A stretch of 60,000 nt of DNA, from NCBI RefSeq assembly GCF_037975245.1, contig NC_092578.1, forward strand, positions 9,840,359 through 9,900,358, in the 5' to 3' direction. The stretch comes from Apostichopus japonicus. Taxonomy: Eukaryota > Echinodermata > Holothuroidea > Aspidochirotida > Stichopodidae. Positions 19,366 through 32,000 of the stretch are shown one piece after another. Below the pieces are notes generated by a model. The model was not told the DNA's origin. It was given only the letters and a program-made list of their open reading frames with translations, and did not search any database. Every line of letters starts with the position of its first letter. Within the stretch, counting starts at the first letter, position 1. A program made the position numbers and the translations under genes.

Positions 19366-21709
19366 ACAATTTCAAAATCTAGTATAATTTACATTTGATT
19401 AAAGATTAATTATTTAAGATGTGTCTGGGAGATGAAATGTTTAGACCTGAGAATGGAATCACTTTCATTAATCACTTGCTCATTAACTCTGAATTAGTGA
19501 AAATTACAACGTATAGTGATTGGATCAATTGGAACAACTTATTATATTCAGTAATCAGTGGGTTTGGTAAAATTGTTGTCCAAATGCAAAACTAAGAGTC
19601 TCAGTCTACCCTTACAGTACGGTGTATGCAGTTTATGTCTATGGTTCTGCACTGCTCAAAACTCACCTGGTGTTATTTTACATTGCTATTGAAGGCAGCT
19701 ACTGTACCTGTACAGTAGTTGTGACAGTTTGAGATATTTTGTTGACTGGTAACTTGGTTAGTGTTGCACAGTCCTTATGGGTACAGACAGTATGAATCAT
19801 AGTCATACCATATGTGGTTTGTCTGACTCTCTGTCAGAAAGAAATATTTATCTTGTCAATAATAAGCTAGTTAAACTTGATGGACAGCTCTCTCAATAGG
19901 GGAGCATAGTAATCGCACTGTGAACCATCGTATAGTACACAAACAACATGTTTCTCAGTTGGACCTGACAGAACTATGAAACATTTGAAAGACCAAGGAA
20001 AACTAGTCCTCCCCCCCCACCCCTCCCATAGTAACAGAATTATTAATAAGGAGCACCTCAAACTTTGGACATTTACAGATTGCTCAGTCGGAAGAGTTGT
20101 ACTTTTAAGGTTATATTTAACTTCTGTTCATACCCAAAATGTCTTGAAGCCATCAAGGTATGTTAAATATCTCTGAATTCTCAGTCAATTTTTCATTGCA
20201 ATGTACTTAGTAAATGAAAATGAGCTAAACCTGTAAATTTGATAGCCACCAAACATTAAGCGTAAGTTACAGTAGAAACCATTCCACTTCAGCCACATGC
20301 ATATGTGGCTATTTAGCGTTGTAAGATATCTGTCTTCTAGGCCGATGTCATTACTCAAAATAACGGATTTGTGGAAGTTGTTTGTGATTTTTCCTCAATT
20401 TCTTATACTTTGGCCTAATCTAGAGTAGACGTTGGAATGATTAAATTATTTTGGATATTTAGTACTGAAATCAAGCTAAAGATTGACTGCCTCTGCTTTT
20501 ATAAATTAGAAAAAGGATGATAAACATGTCCCTTCTGATTAATTAAAAAAGTAAGGTAAAAGACTTTAACAGCCAATTGTCTTTGTCTATTGTTAAAGTG
20601 ATTCAGGCAGAGTTGTACTGTCAGCTTGCAATGTTTCACCAAATTTTCAATAAGAAACTAAATTGAGTTCACCCGTGCTACAGTTAAATTTCACTTAATA
20701 ACCCCTTCCCAGGTTTTACATCAAATTAAATTATGTTGGTTGTTGATAAAACTAATAAGTACAGAGAAAGAGGAATTATTCAGTTAAATCCCTTCCAGAT
20801 TGTGTGACCATTGTGTAACCGTGTTTGAATTTATCTACTGTACAGTGCTTGTAAACAGTAGTCTGTATTTCAGCAGTTATGTACAACTTCCTTTCCTAAT
20901 CATGTGTAATTTGTAGACTACAGATTAGTGCAATTAGTTTGTTCCACATAAAACTACATGTATATCCATTAGTAGGTTCTCATATTAGACAGTTGTGCCA
21001 CCTGTGTCACTATTATTTTGGCTTTTTTCCCTCCTTTTTTGGCTTTGCATTGTTTGCTTAGTGGCTAGTGCAGCATTAAAACCCATATATTCCGTGGTGT
21101 ACACCAACAGCTGTGATAGTAATATTTTCACAGGAAGTTGTATGGAGGTACTACAGTACACATTAAATTCATGTGTAAATATTGGATCAATGGGAGTAGA
21201 TGCCATACAGGAGTCACAGCTGAGCAAATAGTTAGGAATAACTGATTGAAATATTCCAGATTAAACTGGGACATGGAGAAGCAGAGAACAGAGATAGTTG
21301 ACAAATTATTACTAATTTTTATTTTAAGCATTTTTAAGGATTTGCTCAAATAAAACCACCTGTACTGTACATACATATCAGAAACTGTGTATGTTTTCAC
21401 AAAGTAGTGTTATTTGCTTCAAATGGCATTTTAGGCGAGAAATGGTGGCCTTATTGTTTACTTGGACACCATCAATTAGCATAAAGAAGATAGGAACACC
21501 AGTATGACACCAGATGCTTCATCAGTTAGCAATCTTTCTTTAGAAATTGTTATCAACTCAACTGTACAGCAAGGTGTTACAATACACTAATCTACAGAAC
21601 TTTAGCAAAGCTTTTAGCTTGTTCATTTCTATTGTACATTGATGAATTGATTAACTTTGTACTTGGTACTAAATTCACCATAGTAGGTTCAAAACATTGT
21701 TATGTTGTT
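19366..21709. other. Intron 1 sequence without recognisable features
   Basis: AT-rich. An open frame at 20995-21231 has a hydrophobic start resembling a signal peptide, but its low-complexity TTTTGG/CTTTTTT composition and lack of family resemblance argue for chance. A C run lies near 20011-20025. Confidence 0.45.
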
Positions 21710-21925
21710 TGTCAAAGGTCAGTTGAGGTCAAAGTATAATACCATTGTTAACATAATGACCCCAATTTCCCCAAACTTAAACTTACGATAGACTTTATAC
21801 TTGATAGGAAGGTAGGTCCACATGTGTGCAAGTATTTTGCTGACAACAGCCACCAAACCTTGCAAGTCTTGTGTGCTGTATACTATTAAATGTTCTCATA
21901 TGATATGTGGCAAGGAATTACTCAG
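21710..21925. repeat. Copy of the AGGTCA dispersed repeat
   Basis: Begins with AGGTCA-GTTG-AGGTCA (21716-21731) and shares 'acttgata', 'taggtccac', 'gcaagtat', 'tgacaacag' and 'tactattaaat' in the same order with 52200-52470. Non-coding. Confidence 0.55.
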
Positions 21926-23939
21926 CCTTTAGACTTTCTGCCATGTTGAATGATGAATTTACAGAACACTTTAACATATCACAGGTAAATTATTGTAAAA
22001 ATTCATCATCTCAATTAAAGAAGAAAAGCTGATCTACTTCACTGGTGCAAAACAGTTCCTTCAGGTATTGAAAACAGTACTTTAATTAAATGATGGTTTT
22101 AATTTTCTTGCTTATTGCTGCAATCAAAACATTGTGAAAACTTCTTGCACCTTACAGATCCAAAGAGCTCTTTTAGTATTCACAAATAAACCAAATGTCA
22201 AGGGAAGTACATTAGACATAAATACATCTTATTGTAATGTATGGGGAAGAGAATGAGAAGATGGAAACATGTCAAGACAGCAGGAGTCTGTTGATAAAAG
22301 GACATCACTGCTTATTGATATTATTGTGTAATTTATTGATGTAAGACTGACCGCAAACTCTACAACTGGATGCAACCCGGTTCAACTCCAGTAACATAGC
22401 AACCTGTAGACAGTCTGGAAGTGGTTGGGTACTTAAGACTTCAAAATGTCATGACTTTGCCAACTAGTAATAAGTAGTCACACAGGAAACACTACTAGCA
22501 ATTGGCAACTGGTATACTGTGTTTCATGACTACTGTACAACTGCCCAGTTGTAAACAGTTGTAAACAATCACAGTTGAAAGAATGTTTGCAATATTCCTA
22601 AAGGAGGACTGTTAACATGAACTATATGGTGCACCCATCTGTCATTCATTGTGCAGGGTTCAGTTGGAAGACTATGGGTATGGATGACTATTGAAATCTA
22701 GGTCATACTTGTAGATATGCAGATATTAATATCTACAGTAACATGTTAGTTACAGTTAATTCTTCATTTTTGAATATATTGGTACTTGCACCAACGCTAC
22801 AGGTGCAATTGAAAGTTGACCATTGAGGCTTGTAAATACTGTTCTACATACACTAATTACAGTAAATATATAAAGTTAATTGCAAAACAAGTCAAACAGC
22901 CACTGTTTCCCTAGATATTAACACAAGCTAACATGGAAGGAAAGTTTTGAGTCTTCGATTGCTGTACTTTTCATAAACTTTCAATCACCTCCAGCAAGTT
23001 ATATCAATAAATTAAAGATTTTGAGGCAACTGCAAATTTCCTTCCCAGTGTGTTTTACTTTCCTTTATAGTTTAACATTCATATCCCTAGTGTCATTATT
23101 AAAGGCCCCAATAGATCTAGAATTCAGTTTGGATTAAATATTTAATTAACTGGCAAAGTGCAGAATTTCATCTTGAAATTATGTGAAAAAAAGATGTGCC
23201 TTTAGTGGTACTGTTACTTTCAATATTGGAGTTAAGGAAATTGTTTTTCTTGTCAAGTTTTGCTTGTCCCTTGGGCGAGAGGGTGATTAATAAATAATGC
23301 TAAACTTGCCCTGTTATTGCACAATTTTTACATCCAGGGATAGAGTTGCTTGATTTGCAAATCATAGGATACAGAGACAGGTATAATACTCTTTGCAGTT
23401 ATGCCCACATGCCATATTATGTAACTGCAGTGCAATCGGTAACTACCACACAGGCTATTTACCATTTTGCAATGATTAATTCTGATACTCAATGAAAATG
23501 TCAGTCACAAATTCTTTCATCCTCAGTATCCAAGAAATGTTCACCTTTCTTTACGTTTCATATCATTTCATAAACATGTATCTCACTCCTCTATTGCTGA
23601 CCGGCGACCAACATGCACTTTCCCAGGCCTAACCTAATACCTGGAGATATTGGTCATATTTCGTACTGCGACCACCACGACCCAGCCAGTTGCTGGGTCA
23701 CCAACCATTTCCTCTTCCTTCCGAATGCACTATTGAAAAGTCACCTACTGTACACCCTTTTGGGAAGACTTTGTGGCCCTTGGACATCTGGAAGTATCTG
23801 TGACACAAGAGGACATACTACTACTGTGTGTATAGTAACCTGATATCTTAGGCTGGTGTCACTTGCAAATAGTTGATACTGTTGTAGCCAGTTTTCTTTC
23901 ATATGCCATAAGACACATGCATGTGCTTTGTAGTTAGAG
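21926..23939. other. Intron 1 sequence without recognisable features
   Basis: No gene, no clear repeat ends. A 76-codon frame at 23613-23843 shows no domain. Confidence 0.45.
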
Positions 23940-24548
23940 CAGGGAGTTGTTATGGCACAACTCCCTGGTTAGAGTTAGCCTTTGTTAAGGCATATCGGCC
24001 AATTGCGCTGGGTCGATCCTTCATATTCATCAAGCTATGAGCCATTCGTTCCTGTGATAGTACCGGCCGCTACGCCTTTGGACAAGCGCTGTAATTTATA
24101 CACACATGAATAAACAAACCTGCATGGTGATGAGGTAACACATGAAAAACCAATGACAGTGTACAGTATGTACAATCAGTTCTTCGTGAATGGTCCTTTC
24201 AATTTTTATGGTTATCTGCTTTAAATCTACTTGCTATTTGCTGTTTGAACATTCACATGTTGTGACAATTAGTAATACAATTATGTTGTTACAAAATTAA
24301 AAATTGTGCTTATTAAACATTAAGGTGTCAGTAACTGTGTTTAAATCAAAATAGTTCACATAGATATCTTGTGCTCACCTACGAATGGTAAGTTCCATTG
24401 CAGAAACGTAAACAAAGTAAAAAAGTTACATTCGTGCCGTATGTTCTGTACGTATAACATACACAATGTTCACGTATAAAAGCATTATAATGTAAACCAG
24501 GGCAGAGATACGGCTCTGTCCAAAGGGATCTGTATGTAACAACTCCCT
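23940..24548. mobile_element. Candidate MITE with a terminal hairpin
   Basis: The left end is a perfect 11-bp hairpin (CAGGGAGTTGT, 6-nt loop, ACAACTCCCTG; 23940-23967). The right end TAACAACTCCCT (24537-24548) is the inverse of the left AGGGAGTTGTTA. About 610 bp, non-coding. No target duplication was found, so the boundaries are tentative. Confidence 0.4.
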
Positions 24549-26985
24549 AATAATACATTAATAGGACTAGGTGAGAGACGGGATTAGAAACTTTTCGTCT
24601 TGAAGATGATGGTTGTAGTTGAGTCGACTGTTCCAACCGAACAGAAGTCTCAGTAATATCGATGTTGCTCGGAACTGAATGAATTTTTTTTTCAAAAAAA
24701 TAGTCTATCTGAATATTCATGTCATATCTGTTTTAGGAGAGCTCTGATTGGTTTTCAAAATTACTACCAGAAATATACAGGTTTAAAATAAGACGTGTGA
24801 CTAATGAGATCTTCTGTCTAGAGTCTGTGAAGCGTATGTAGAAAGGGAAGGAAAATGTAACAGCCGTAGCATTTTCCTATTTTTATGTGTCGCTGAGCAG
24901 AGTCTAGGTTAGAGTAGACTTGTGTACTATTTGTAAATGGCAATGACTTTTTTTTTTTTTTCAGTTTAATTCACACATATCTCTCAATTTAACTGTATAG
25001 CCTCTAGGATCTACTTAACTTCAAACCTATTTCATAACATATTGTGATCTTTCCCTTTGAGTGACATTCACAGTTCTACCCTGTCTGCCTTTCACTTCTT
25101 GCTTTCACAACTCGCAATCTGCAGTACAAGCCTCTGACAAATTTTGTTATCAGAAAATGGGAGGCTTATAGAATTTGTAGAACTTTGCAGATATGCAAGA
25201 GGTACATTTCTTGAAATTGAGGGAGTATTCCAATGTTTATCTGTTGTCTGTTAAACCTGCAATTAACGAGGAACATATAATTTATTCCACATGACAGATG
25301 GCAGATGTTTTGAAAAGAATAAACAAATTTAGTTAATTATTGCAGCAAAGCACTAAATGCTCAACGGTTTTGTGATATTTGCCCTTCATGGTTTGCAGCT
25401 GATGTTACTCCATATTTAATAGTCAAAGGGAAGGGTGTTGCCCGAAATAGACAACAAAATCATAAAACGTGTACCACCAGACAACATCTTAAGAAGCTTT
25501 TGCACCTGGGCATTTGATACCATAGTATATTTAAAGCATGAATGAGCTCCTCAAAATACTAGGCCTTGAAATGTGATAGTTAAACAAGAAGGTTGACAAT
25601 GCACGTTTGTCATGATTTCTCTCTTGCACACTAAATACTCATGTTTAAATCCAAAGTGCTTCATGTATACATGCTGCTTGGGAGAAGCCAACAAACCAAA
25701 TCCCCTATAGATGGTAAATGTGTCACAGCAGTACTACTACTATTGTACTAACATTTTAATAGTGTGTGTAGTATTATTACTGGTATAGTCCAGTACTAAC
25801 ACTGTTGACTGGCGCTATCCCATTAATATTCTTCTTCCACATCATCAAGATCAATAAGAAGTTAAAGAAATTTGAGATGCATTTGTAGAGACATAGTAAA
25901 TGCAAGTTTGTTTGAATGTTCAGAATTAGCTAAAGTTGGCTGTTGAATGGGTTCACCCCAGTGTAACTAAAGTAGACAATGCTGGTCTTACTTAACACCG
26001 GCAATACATTTGTGTAATGAACATGCTGACATGGACCGTCGCAGTGATTTTACGGTAAATCGTTCGCACCATAAGGGCAACCGAAAATAAATTTCTTTCT
26101 TTCGGTTGCAACAGCTTTTTTTAAACCCACCTGGTGAGTGTGCATTTAGAATAAGAAACATTGTATCTACTTCGGAGTTTGTTTTCTGAAATACATCAGC
26201 AAACACGTATTGAGACTTCAAAAGGATAGCCCAGAGGATAATTTACTTTTTACTGATGAAAGAGGAACACATTCTAATCAGCATGATGAAAGTTGCATCC
26301 AATTCCTAGATAGCATTATCGAGATAATTGATAATTGAAATTGTCAAAAATTGTACTCAAAGTGAACTTGAGGCAAACAGGTGTGATGTCATATGTACAG
26401 TAGTTGCACAGTGGCAATAATGTTTTGTGTTTTTCCTTATTGAACATTTTGACCTAAGTGGATGCAAGGTTTAACTGTAACAATGGCAGTAGTATGTTTA
26501 CCTTGGTACATATCCTAATTTTGAAGTAGGAAATTGGATGTAAAGTTTATACCAAACATAATCTAAATTTTTCTCTGGACTTTCTGTTTATTATCAAGGT
26601 AAATTCATGGAAGTTGGACTTTTTAGACCAACATAAAACAACGGCAGTTTATCATGGAAATTTTGCCAGAAGGTGTGTGAACAGTGGATTACACTACAGT
26701 ATGTGATAAACATTGAAAAACATTTAGTAGAAACTATTACACAACACCGTACAGTATACTCACTAACGTGATTAATATAGGCTGTTTAATAGGCACTAAA
26801 TGATTTGGTGTTCCCTTTTTGCATGCTAGAGGCATATGGAAGTACGGTATGCATTGGTGATGGCATGTGTCCTGTCCATACTGTAATATATATGTGCCTG
26901 TGACATCTTGGTCTAAACATAAAGATTAGGATGGATTATATGCCATTCTTGGTATGTGGATTCATAATTTAGTGAGTTGTTTTCA
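24549..26985. other. Intron 1 sequence without recognisable features
   Basis: AT-rich DNA with a poly-T run near 24949-24961. No gene or repeat with definable ends. Confidence 0.45.
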
Positions 26986-27300
26986 TATAGGTGTTTGTTT
27001 TCATATAGGTGTTCATATAGGTGTTGTTTCATATAGGTGAAAGGTCATCTGAGGTCATCAGAGGTCAATGTCACAAAAGGTCATCAAGAGCAATGCACAA
27101 TTTGCACTGTGAATGTAAATGAATCTGTACTGAAGAGGACTACATGGATATCAGACATAACCAGATGTTTAAGAGGTTCATTGTAGCATGAACTGTAAAA
27201 TGTTATAACTTTGGAGTAATGTGTTCCATGATGCATGTTTGTTACATCAAGAGGTACAGATAGATCATTGTATGTTGTAATTCATGTAAGTATTTGTGAG
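26986..27300. repeat. Copy of the AGGTCA dispersed repeat with a triple half-site
   Basis: Four copies of 'ttcatataggtg' (26986-27040) precede three AGGTCA words at 27042, 27052 and 27062, each separated by 4 bp, with another AAAGGTCA near 27076. The tail shares loose similarity with the other family copies. Non-coding. Confidence 0.5.
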
Positions 27301-27560
27301 CTTTGACAGACTTGATCATGTAGTGTTATGAAACCTTTATAGGTAGACATAGCATGATGCTGGTTTTTATACACTTACAGTCTGTATTCAACATGACTAG
27401 TACTTCTGTACAGTAATATCACAAAAGAATTCTACTTTAAGTAGTACAGTAGCTTTTTAGTTAAGCTACGGGGGTAAAAATTAATAATATAGTAAGATAG
27501 ATAGACAACATAAAATGATATCATTGAAAACATTTTTTCCCTTTTCTTCTTCATTAACAG

Positions 27561-27732
27561 ACATTCCAAGACCTGTGAATTTAGATGCTCCTGGTGAGAT
27601 GGGTAAGCCAGTTATCATAGAACCAGAATTTCAAGAAGAAGCTGAAAGATTATTCAGAATAAATGAATTTAACTTGATGGCAACAGATCGAATTGCTTTA
27701 AATAGAAGTTTACCTGATGTTAGACCTAAGGG
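27561..27732 (+). CDS. GALNT1: GALNT1/13-like exon 2 (stem to catalytic domain)
   Basis: Codes the end of the stem and the entrance to the catalytic domain: PGEMGKPV, then [20 protein letters not shown] and PDVR, all close to the GALNT1/13 pattern in which a Pro-Gly-Glu-Met-Gly-Lys-Pro motif precedes the conserved Asn-Arg-Ser-Leu-Pro-Asp. Acceptor TTCATTAACAG, donor GGTAAGT; enters in phase 1 and leaves in phase 2. Intron 1, at 18.6 kb, is the longest in the window and hosts the Rep-Tc1 element. Confidence 0.93.
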
Positions 27733-28377
27733 GTAAGTACTTCCATTATTTTAATATTGCTGATTGGAATAGTGATTTCTATTAATAGCCTGCTCATTTA
27801 AATGGTTCCTTGCTGGAAGCAAAAGGGATGTGAAGTACTGATGATATTTGGCTTGAAACAGTTCCATATTTATGGAAGAAATTGTTGCACTGCAGATCCA
27901 TAGGGTACAGCGTATTGCAAGAGTTGTTTAAATCCAGCAGACATTGCAAACTGAGGCACTTTTATACTTTTAGAATCATTGCCAAAAATGGTACAGGTAA
28001 CTGTTGCAGATTTTTTTTTTTTTTTTTCATCTCTCTAGCACAGTCAGGAGAATTCAATTGACTTAGGATTCTCTCTACAAGCTGACACCTTTAATGCATT
28101 TTTTATTCCTTGCCGAAGGCTGAAGGCTGAAGGAATCTATGGGATGGTGATGGCGTGTGTGTGTGTATGTGTGAGTAATTATGTATGGGTGTGTATTTGT
28201 TTGTGTGTGTGCGTTTGTGACACTTGCTTTGGTCTGCGATGACTCAACATTGGAGTGGTGGATATTTGTCATACTTGCAATGTAAATGTATTATAGTGTG
28301 CCCTATCATTTTGGCGGTGACCTTATGAATATTAATGAGGCTATGGGGTCAAATGTAAAAATCTCTACTTTGCAGTT
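27733..28377. repeat. Intron 2 start with poly-T and GT-rich repeat
   Basis: A poly-T run (about 28010-28027) and a GT-rich tract (28155-28225) preceded by a duplicated 'gaaggct'. The GT block and its leader resemble 8955-9070, so this is another copy of that repeat head. No gene. Confidence 0.45.
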
Positions 28378-29000
28378 ACTCTGAAACCTCAAGTTGGATT
28401 GTAGCCAAACTTGTATACAGTTGTTGGTTAATAGCTGGTTCATTAAGGCCTAATTTTTTATTGAATCTGGGCCCAAAAAATTCCGCACACATTGTTCGGC
28501 TGGGTTTGCCAAAATTTATTTCCACCTCAAATGCATTTTGTGACACATTGTGTGGGTCCAAATTTGTGGGGCCCATTTTTTCTGGACCATTTGGGCCCAC
28601 ATTTTCTTTACATTGCAATAACTCATCAATCGTAAGTCGGTAGATCTCGATTAATAACTGGTACATGTAGGCTTAAATGTTTTGGGACCATCTGGTCCCC
28701 AAAAAAATTCCTGGTTCATTTTTGAAGCAGGTGGGCCCAAATTTTATTTCTACCTCAAATGCATTATGGGACACATTTTTTGGGTCCGAATTTGTTGCGC
28801 CCAATATTTTTGGGACAGTTTGGGCCCACATGTTTAGGTGTTCAATATTTGGGGGCAAATATATTTGACCATTTAGGCACAAAATAATCATGTCCAATTT
28901 TTCTGGGGAGGGACAAAAATTTTAACTCCACAACCTTAAATCAGATTGTATACAAACTTGGAGGGTTAATAGCTGGTACATGTGGGCATGAATATTATGC
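28378..29000. repeat. Diverged tandem repeat, units about 230-280 bp
   Basis: The blocks 28440-28640 and 28670-28870 share 'cctcaaatgcatt', 'gacaca', 'gggtcc' and 'gtttgggcccaca' in order. A third partial unit starts near 28925, sharing 'ttaatagctggt' with the first. The minus-strand frames of two units give similar peptides around NAFEVEI, but stop codons interrupt them, so coding is doubtful. Confidence 0.5.
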
Positions 29001-32000
29001 TATTGGGCGATGACATATAGCACTTTAATATTCCACTAAGTAAGGAACCATAGTGCCTGGTGGGCCCTTGTTAAATTGTGCAACTTAGGCACTGTAAATC
29101 ATCTAGCATTTCACATCAACTTCATAGCAATTAGTCTTCTTCAGTCTACTGTACCTTTAAAACTTAGACCGCAAGTTAGTCCAATGTTGCAAACAGGTCA
29201 TACTGTATGTATCCCACTGTTTGTATCAATTGACCTGGTAAAATTGCAGAACCCATATGTACAGTACAGTGTAGTGGTGGTCAGATTGTGCAATATATAT
29301 ATACAGATCTAAAGTTTGATTCAGACTACTGAAGTTCCTGCGAGGTCATCTGACATTTTGTAAGATGGGTGGAGGTAGGAAGGGATAAAACAGAAGTCCT
29401 GTCTGGAGGAACAAAGATTAAAGGGAGGATATCAGGAATGAGTAGGGATGAATGGAATTTTTGAGAAAGTGTCATGCAATTGAATCTGGTACCTGATCTC
29501 CTTCCACCAAAACATTAGTCTGAATTATTTTTTTCAGCTTGATCATTATAGACTGGCACCACTTTTAGGTTAAATAAACTTTAAATAGGTTAAATAAATA
29601 AATAAAAAATAAATAAATAAATAAATTTTAAATTAAAAAAAAAATAGGTTAAAAAAAAGGTTAAGTAAACTGAAAATGCATTGCCACAGCCAGCGTGCTG
29701 AGTATATGATGCTACTGATCTTTCTTCTCATAAAGGCCTTATTTGTCGAACGACTAGATTTGCCTAAGTTGGGACAATCTGATTTCAAGTAAAGGTTGTG
29801 TGGGAGACAACCTTAAAGGCAGCCTTGCATTCTCTTATTATGTTGAAGTTGCTAAAATATAATTAATTAACCCAATACTATTAATGTTTATATTAACAAA
29901 ATGCTATTTATACCCAACTCTTATTGGCCAAAATACATTTACCACACTATTATTGTGAAACATATTTCTTTATTGGTTTTATTAGTGAATCATTCTCTAC
30001 GTAGGTCTCTCAGTCTATTAATAGACTGCATTCAACCTTTCTCATAATCAGCTAATCATAATTTATACCTTTTTTCCACATATATATCCTTGCCCCTGAA
30101 GCAAGCAGGCACAAAGCCTTTTCGTATTTTCGTGTTTGGAAAACTCACATACATGTGATCTAATTTTCATGCTTACTCTCCATGTCGGTGCTTTTCCAGC
30201 TCCTGAATCTTTCGCTGCTTTCTGCTTAAATATCTAAAATTCAAGGATCCTTGTGCCTCAAGGTAGAAGAGCTATCAGATTATAAAGGCAGGTTATGTTA
30301 CTTGGGCTCATATTCAACTCAAAAATATGAGCAAAGCACAGCAAAATATGATGGCTGAATGCTATTTATTTTCAATCAAGACTATTAAAAGTGAGGTCAA
30401 TGTTATTATTCTCTAAAAATAGGGAAAGTTGGGAAGTATTGGATATTAAGTTGTAAAATAGATCCTGCTAAAAGATAATGATAGCAAAGGCCGAGATTTA
30501 AAATATGAATTGCTTGTCAAAGACAGACTTTGCTCAAACCCCACATCCGCATACACTAGCTACAGTATAATACTTTGTTGAAGCTCATGCAGTCACTTTA
30601 TTCGGATGTTTGCATTATACAATATGTGATGTCATATATACACTACTTTATCTTTTTTCTTTAATCGTGAAATGATTATCTAACCTTGGAAAGCAGTTAT
30701 GAATATATAAAATGCGATGTTACTTTACTGTATGTCGGTAGGGTACCAGGGCATGATCAATTGACTTCATGGCAACTGAATTGCCATTTCAATTGTAGAG
30801 GGGGTCCAATTGTAATCAGCAAAAAGCAATGACATGCAAATTTGTTTTCTTCCATATCTATGAAAAATACATAACTACAGTAGTTAATACTTTTAATTCT
30901 TATGGTTGGTACACAGAAGAGGGAGCAAGGTAGATGCTGCTGACCTTAAAGGACAGGGTAATTTAGAAAACAGTGGATTGAGTATATGAGCAGTATGTGA
31001 CCTTGGGAATCAGGTCAAGAGGTTAAGTGTTAAAGATAGTCAGTGCTCTGTAATAGGTTTGGTAGATATTGGCTGTTATTAGTACACTAGAGGCAAGAGT
31101 CAATTTGTCATGGCATTAAGTTGTCTGCATCCATCACTGTGCTAAAGAACAACTCAACTCAACTCCTGTATGCTGAGATAATAGACTGCAGTTTTGAATT
31201 CTTTGAAGTAGTGTATATATATGATTCCCAATTGATTCTCAGTTTAAACTCCATGAATCGACTAGAGCCTACATAGATTTGGTCTGTGTACATCTATTCA
31301 TGCTACTGTCTCTTGCATTAGTCTGGCTCTTACAGTAGCTTACACGTGTAGGTTTACCTATAACATCTGTTGGTTGTGATGACAATACAATACTGTACTG
31401 TACATCCGGCAAACAGTTTAAAGTAAATAGAGCCAACAAAGATGATGTTATCTTAACATTATAAATTACTGTTGAAAATGGGAACTGACAACATATAGCA
31501 CTAAATTTTAGACTTTGTGGTCAAATACAATTTGAATTGTCAATATTTACAGAGGTTCATGCATTCTCATTAGTTGCAACAGAGGTATGATACATCAAAG
31601 CAGATGGCTCATAGCACAGTAAAACCATGTAAAATACATGTATGATTCTGTATGCTAATAAGTTAAGGCACTAACAACTCTAATTTTAGAACAAGGTGTG
31701 ATGCGCAGTACAGCTGGGACAAAATAAAGAATTATAAAAAGAACAGAATATTTACAGTACCAGCAGTTATAAATGTGACATTACATTGTTTTGTTTTTGG
31801 AGAATTCTTAGGTGGAACCATTATTAGATTCACTATGACTTTTAATAATTCTCTTGGGAAGAGCAAACCTTTCCATTGAATAATTTCCTGTATTGAAAGC
31901 TCAGCTTCTCTAGTTCTCCATCAATAGTGAAGTTATTGTTTCAAAACATTCTTCTTCTTCTTCGATGAATGCTGTAGTTGAATCAGTGCCACCTTACCAG

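Noticed and set aside
20995-21231. Small secreted or membrane protein with a hydrophobic N-terminus
   Set aside because: Low-complexity origin of the hydrophobic part, no family pattern, and an equally long frame on the other strand.
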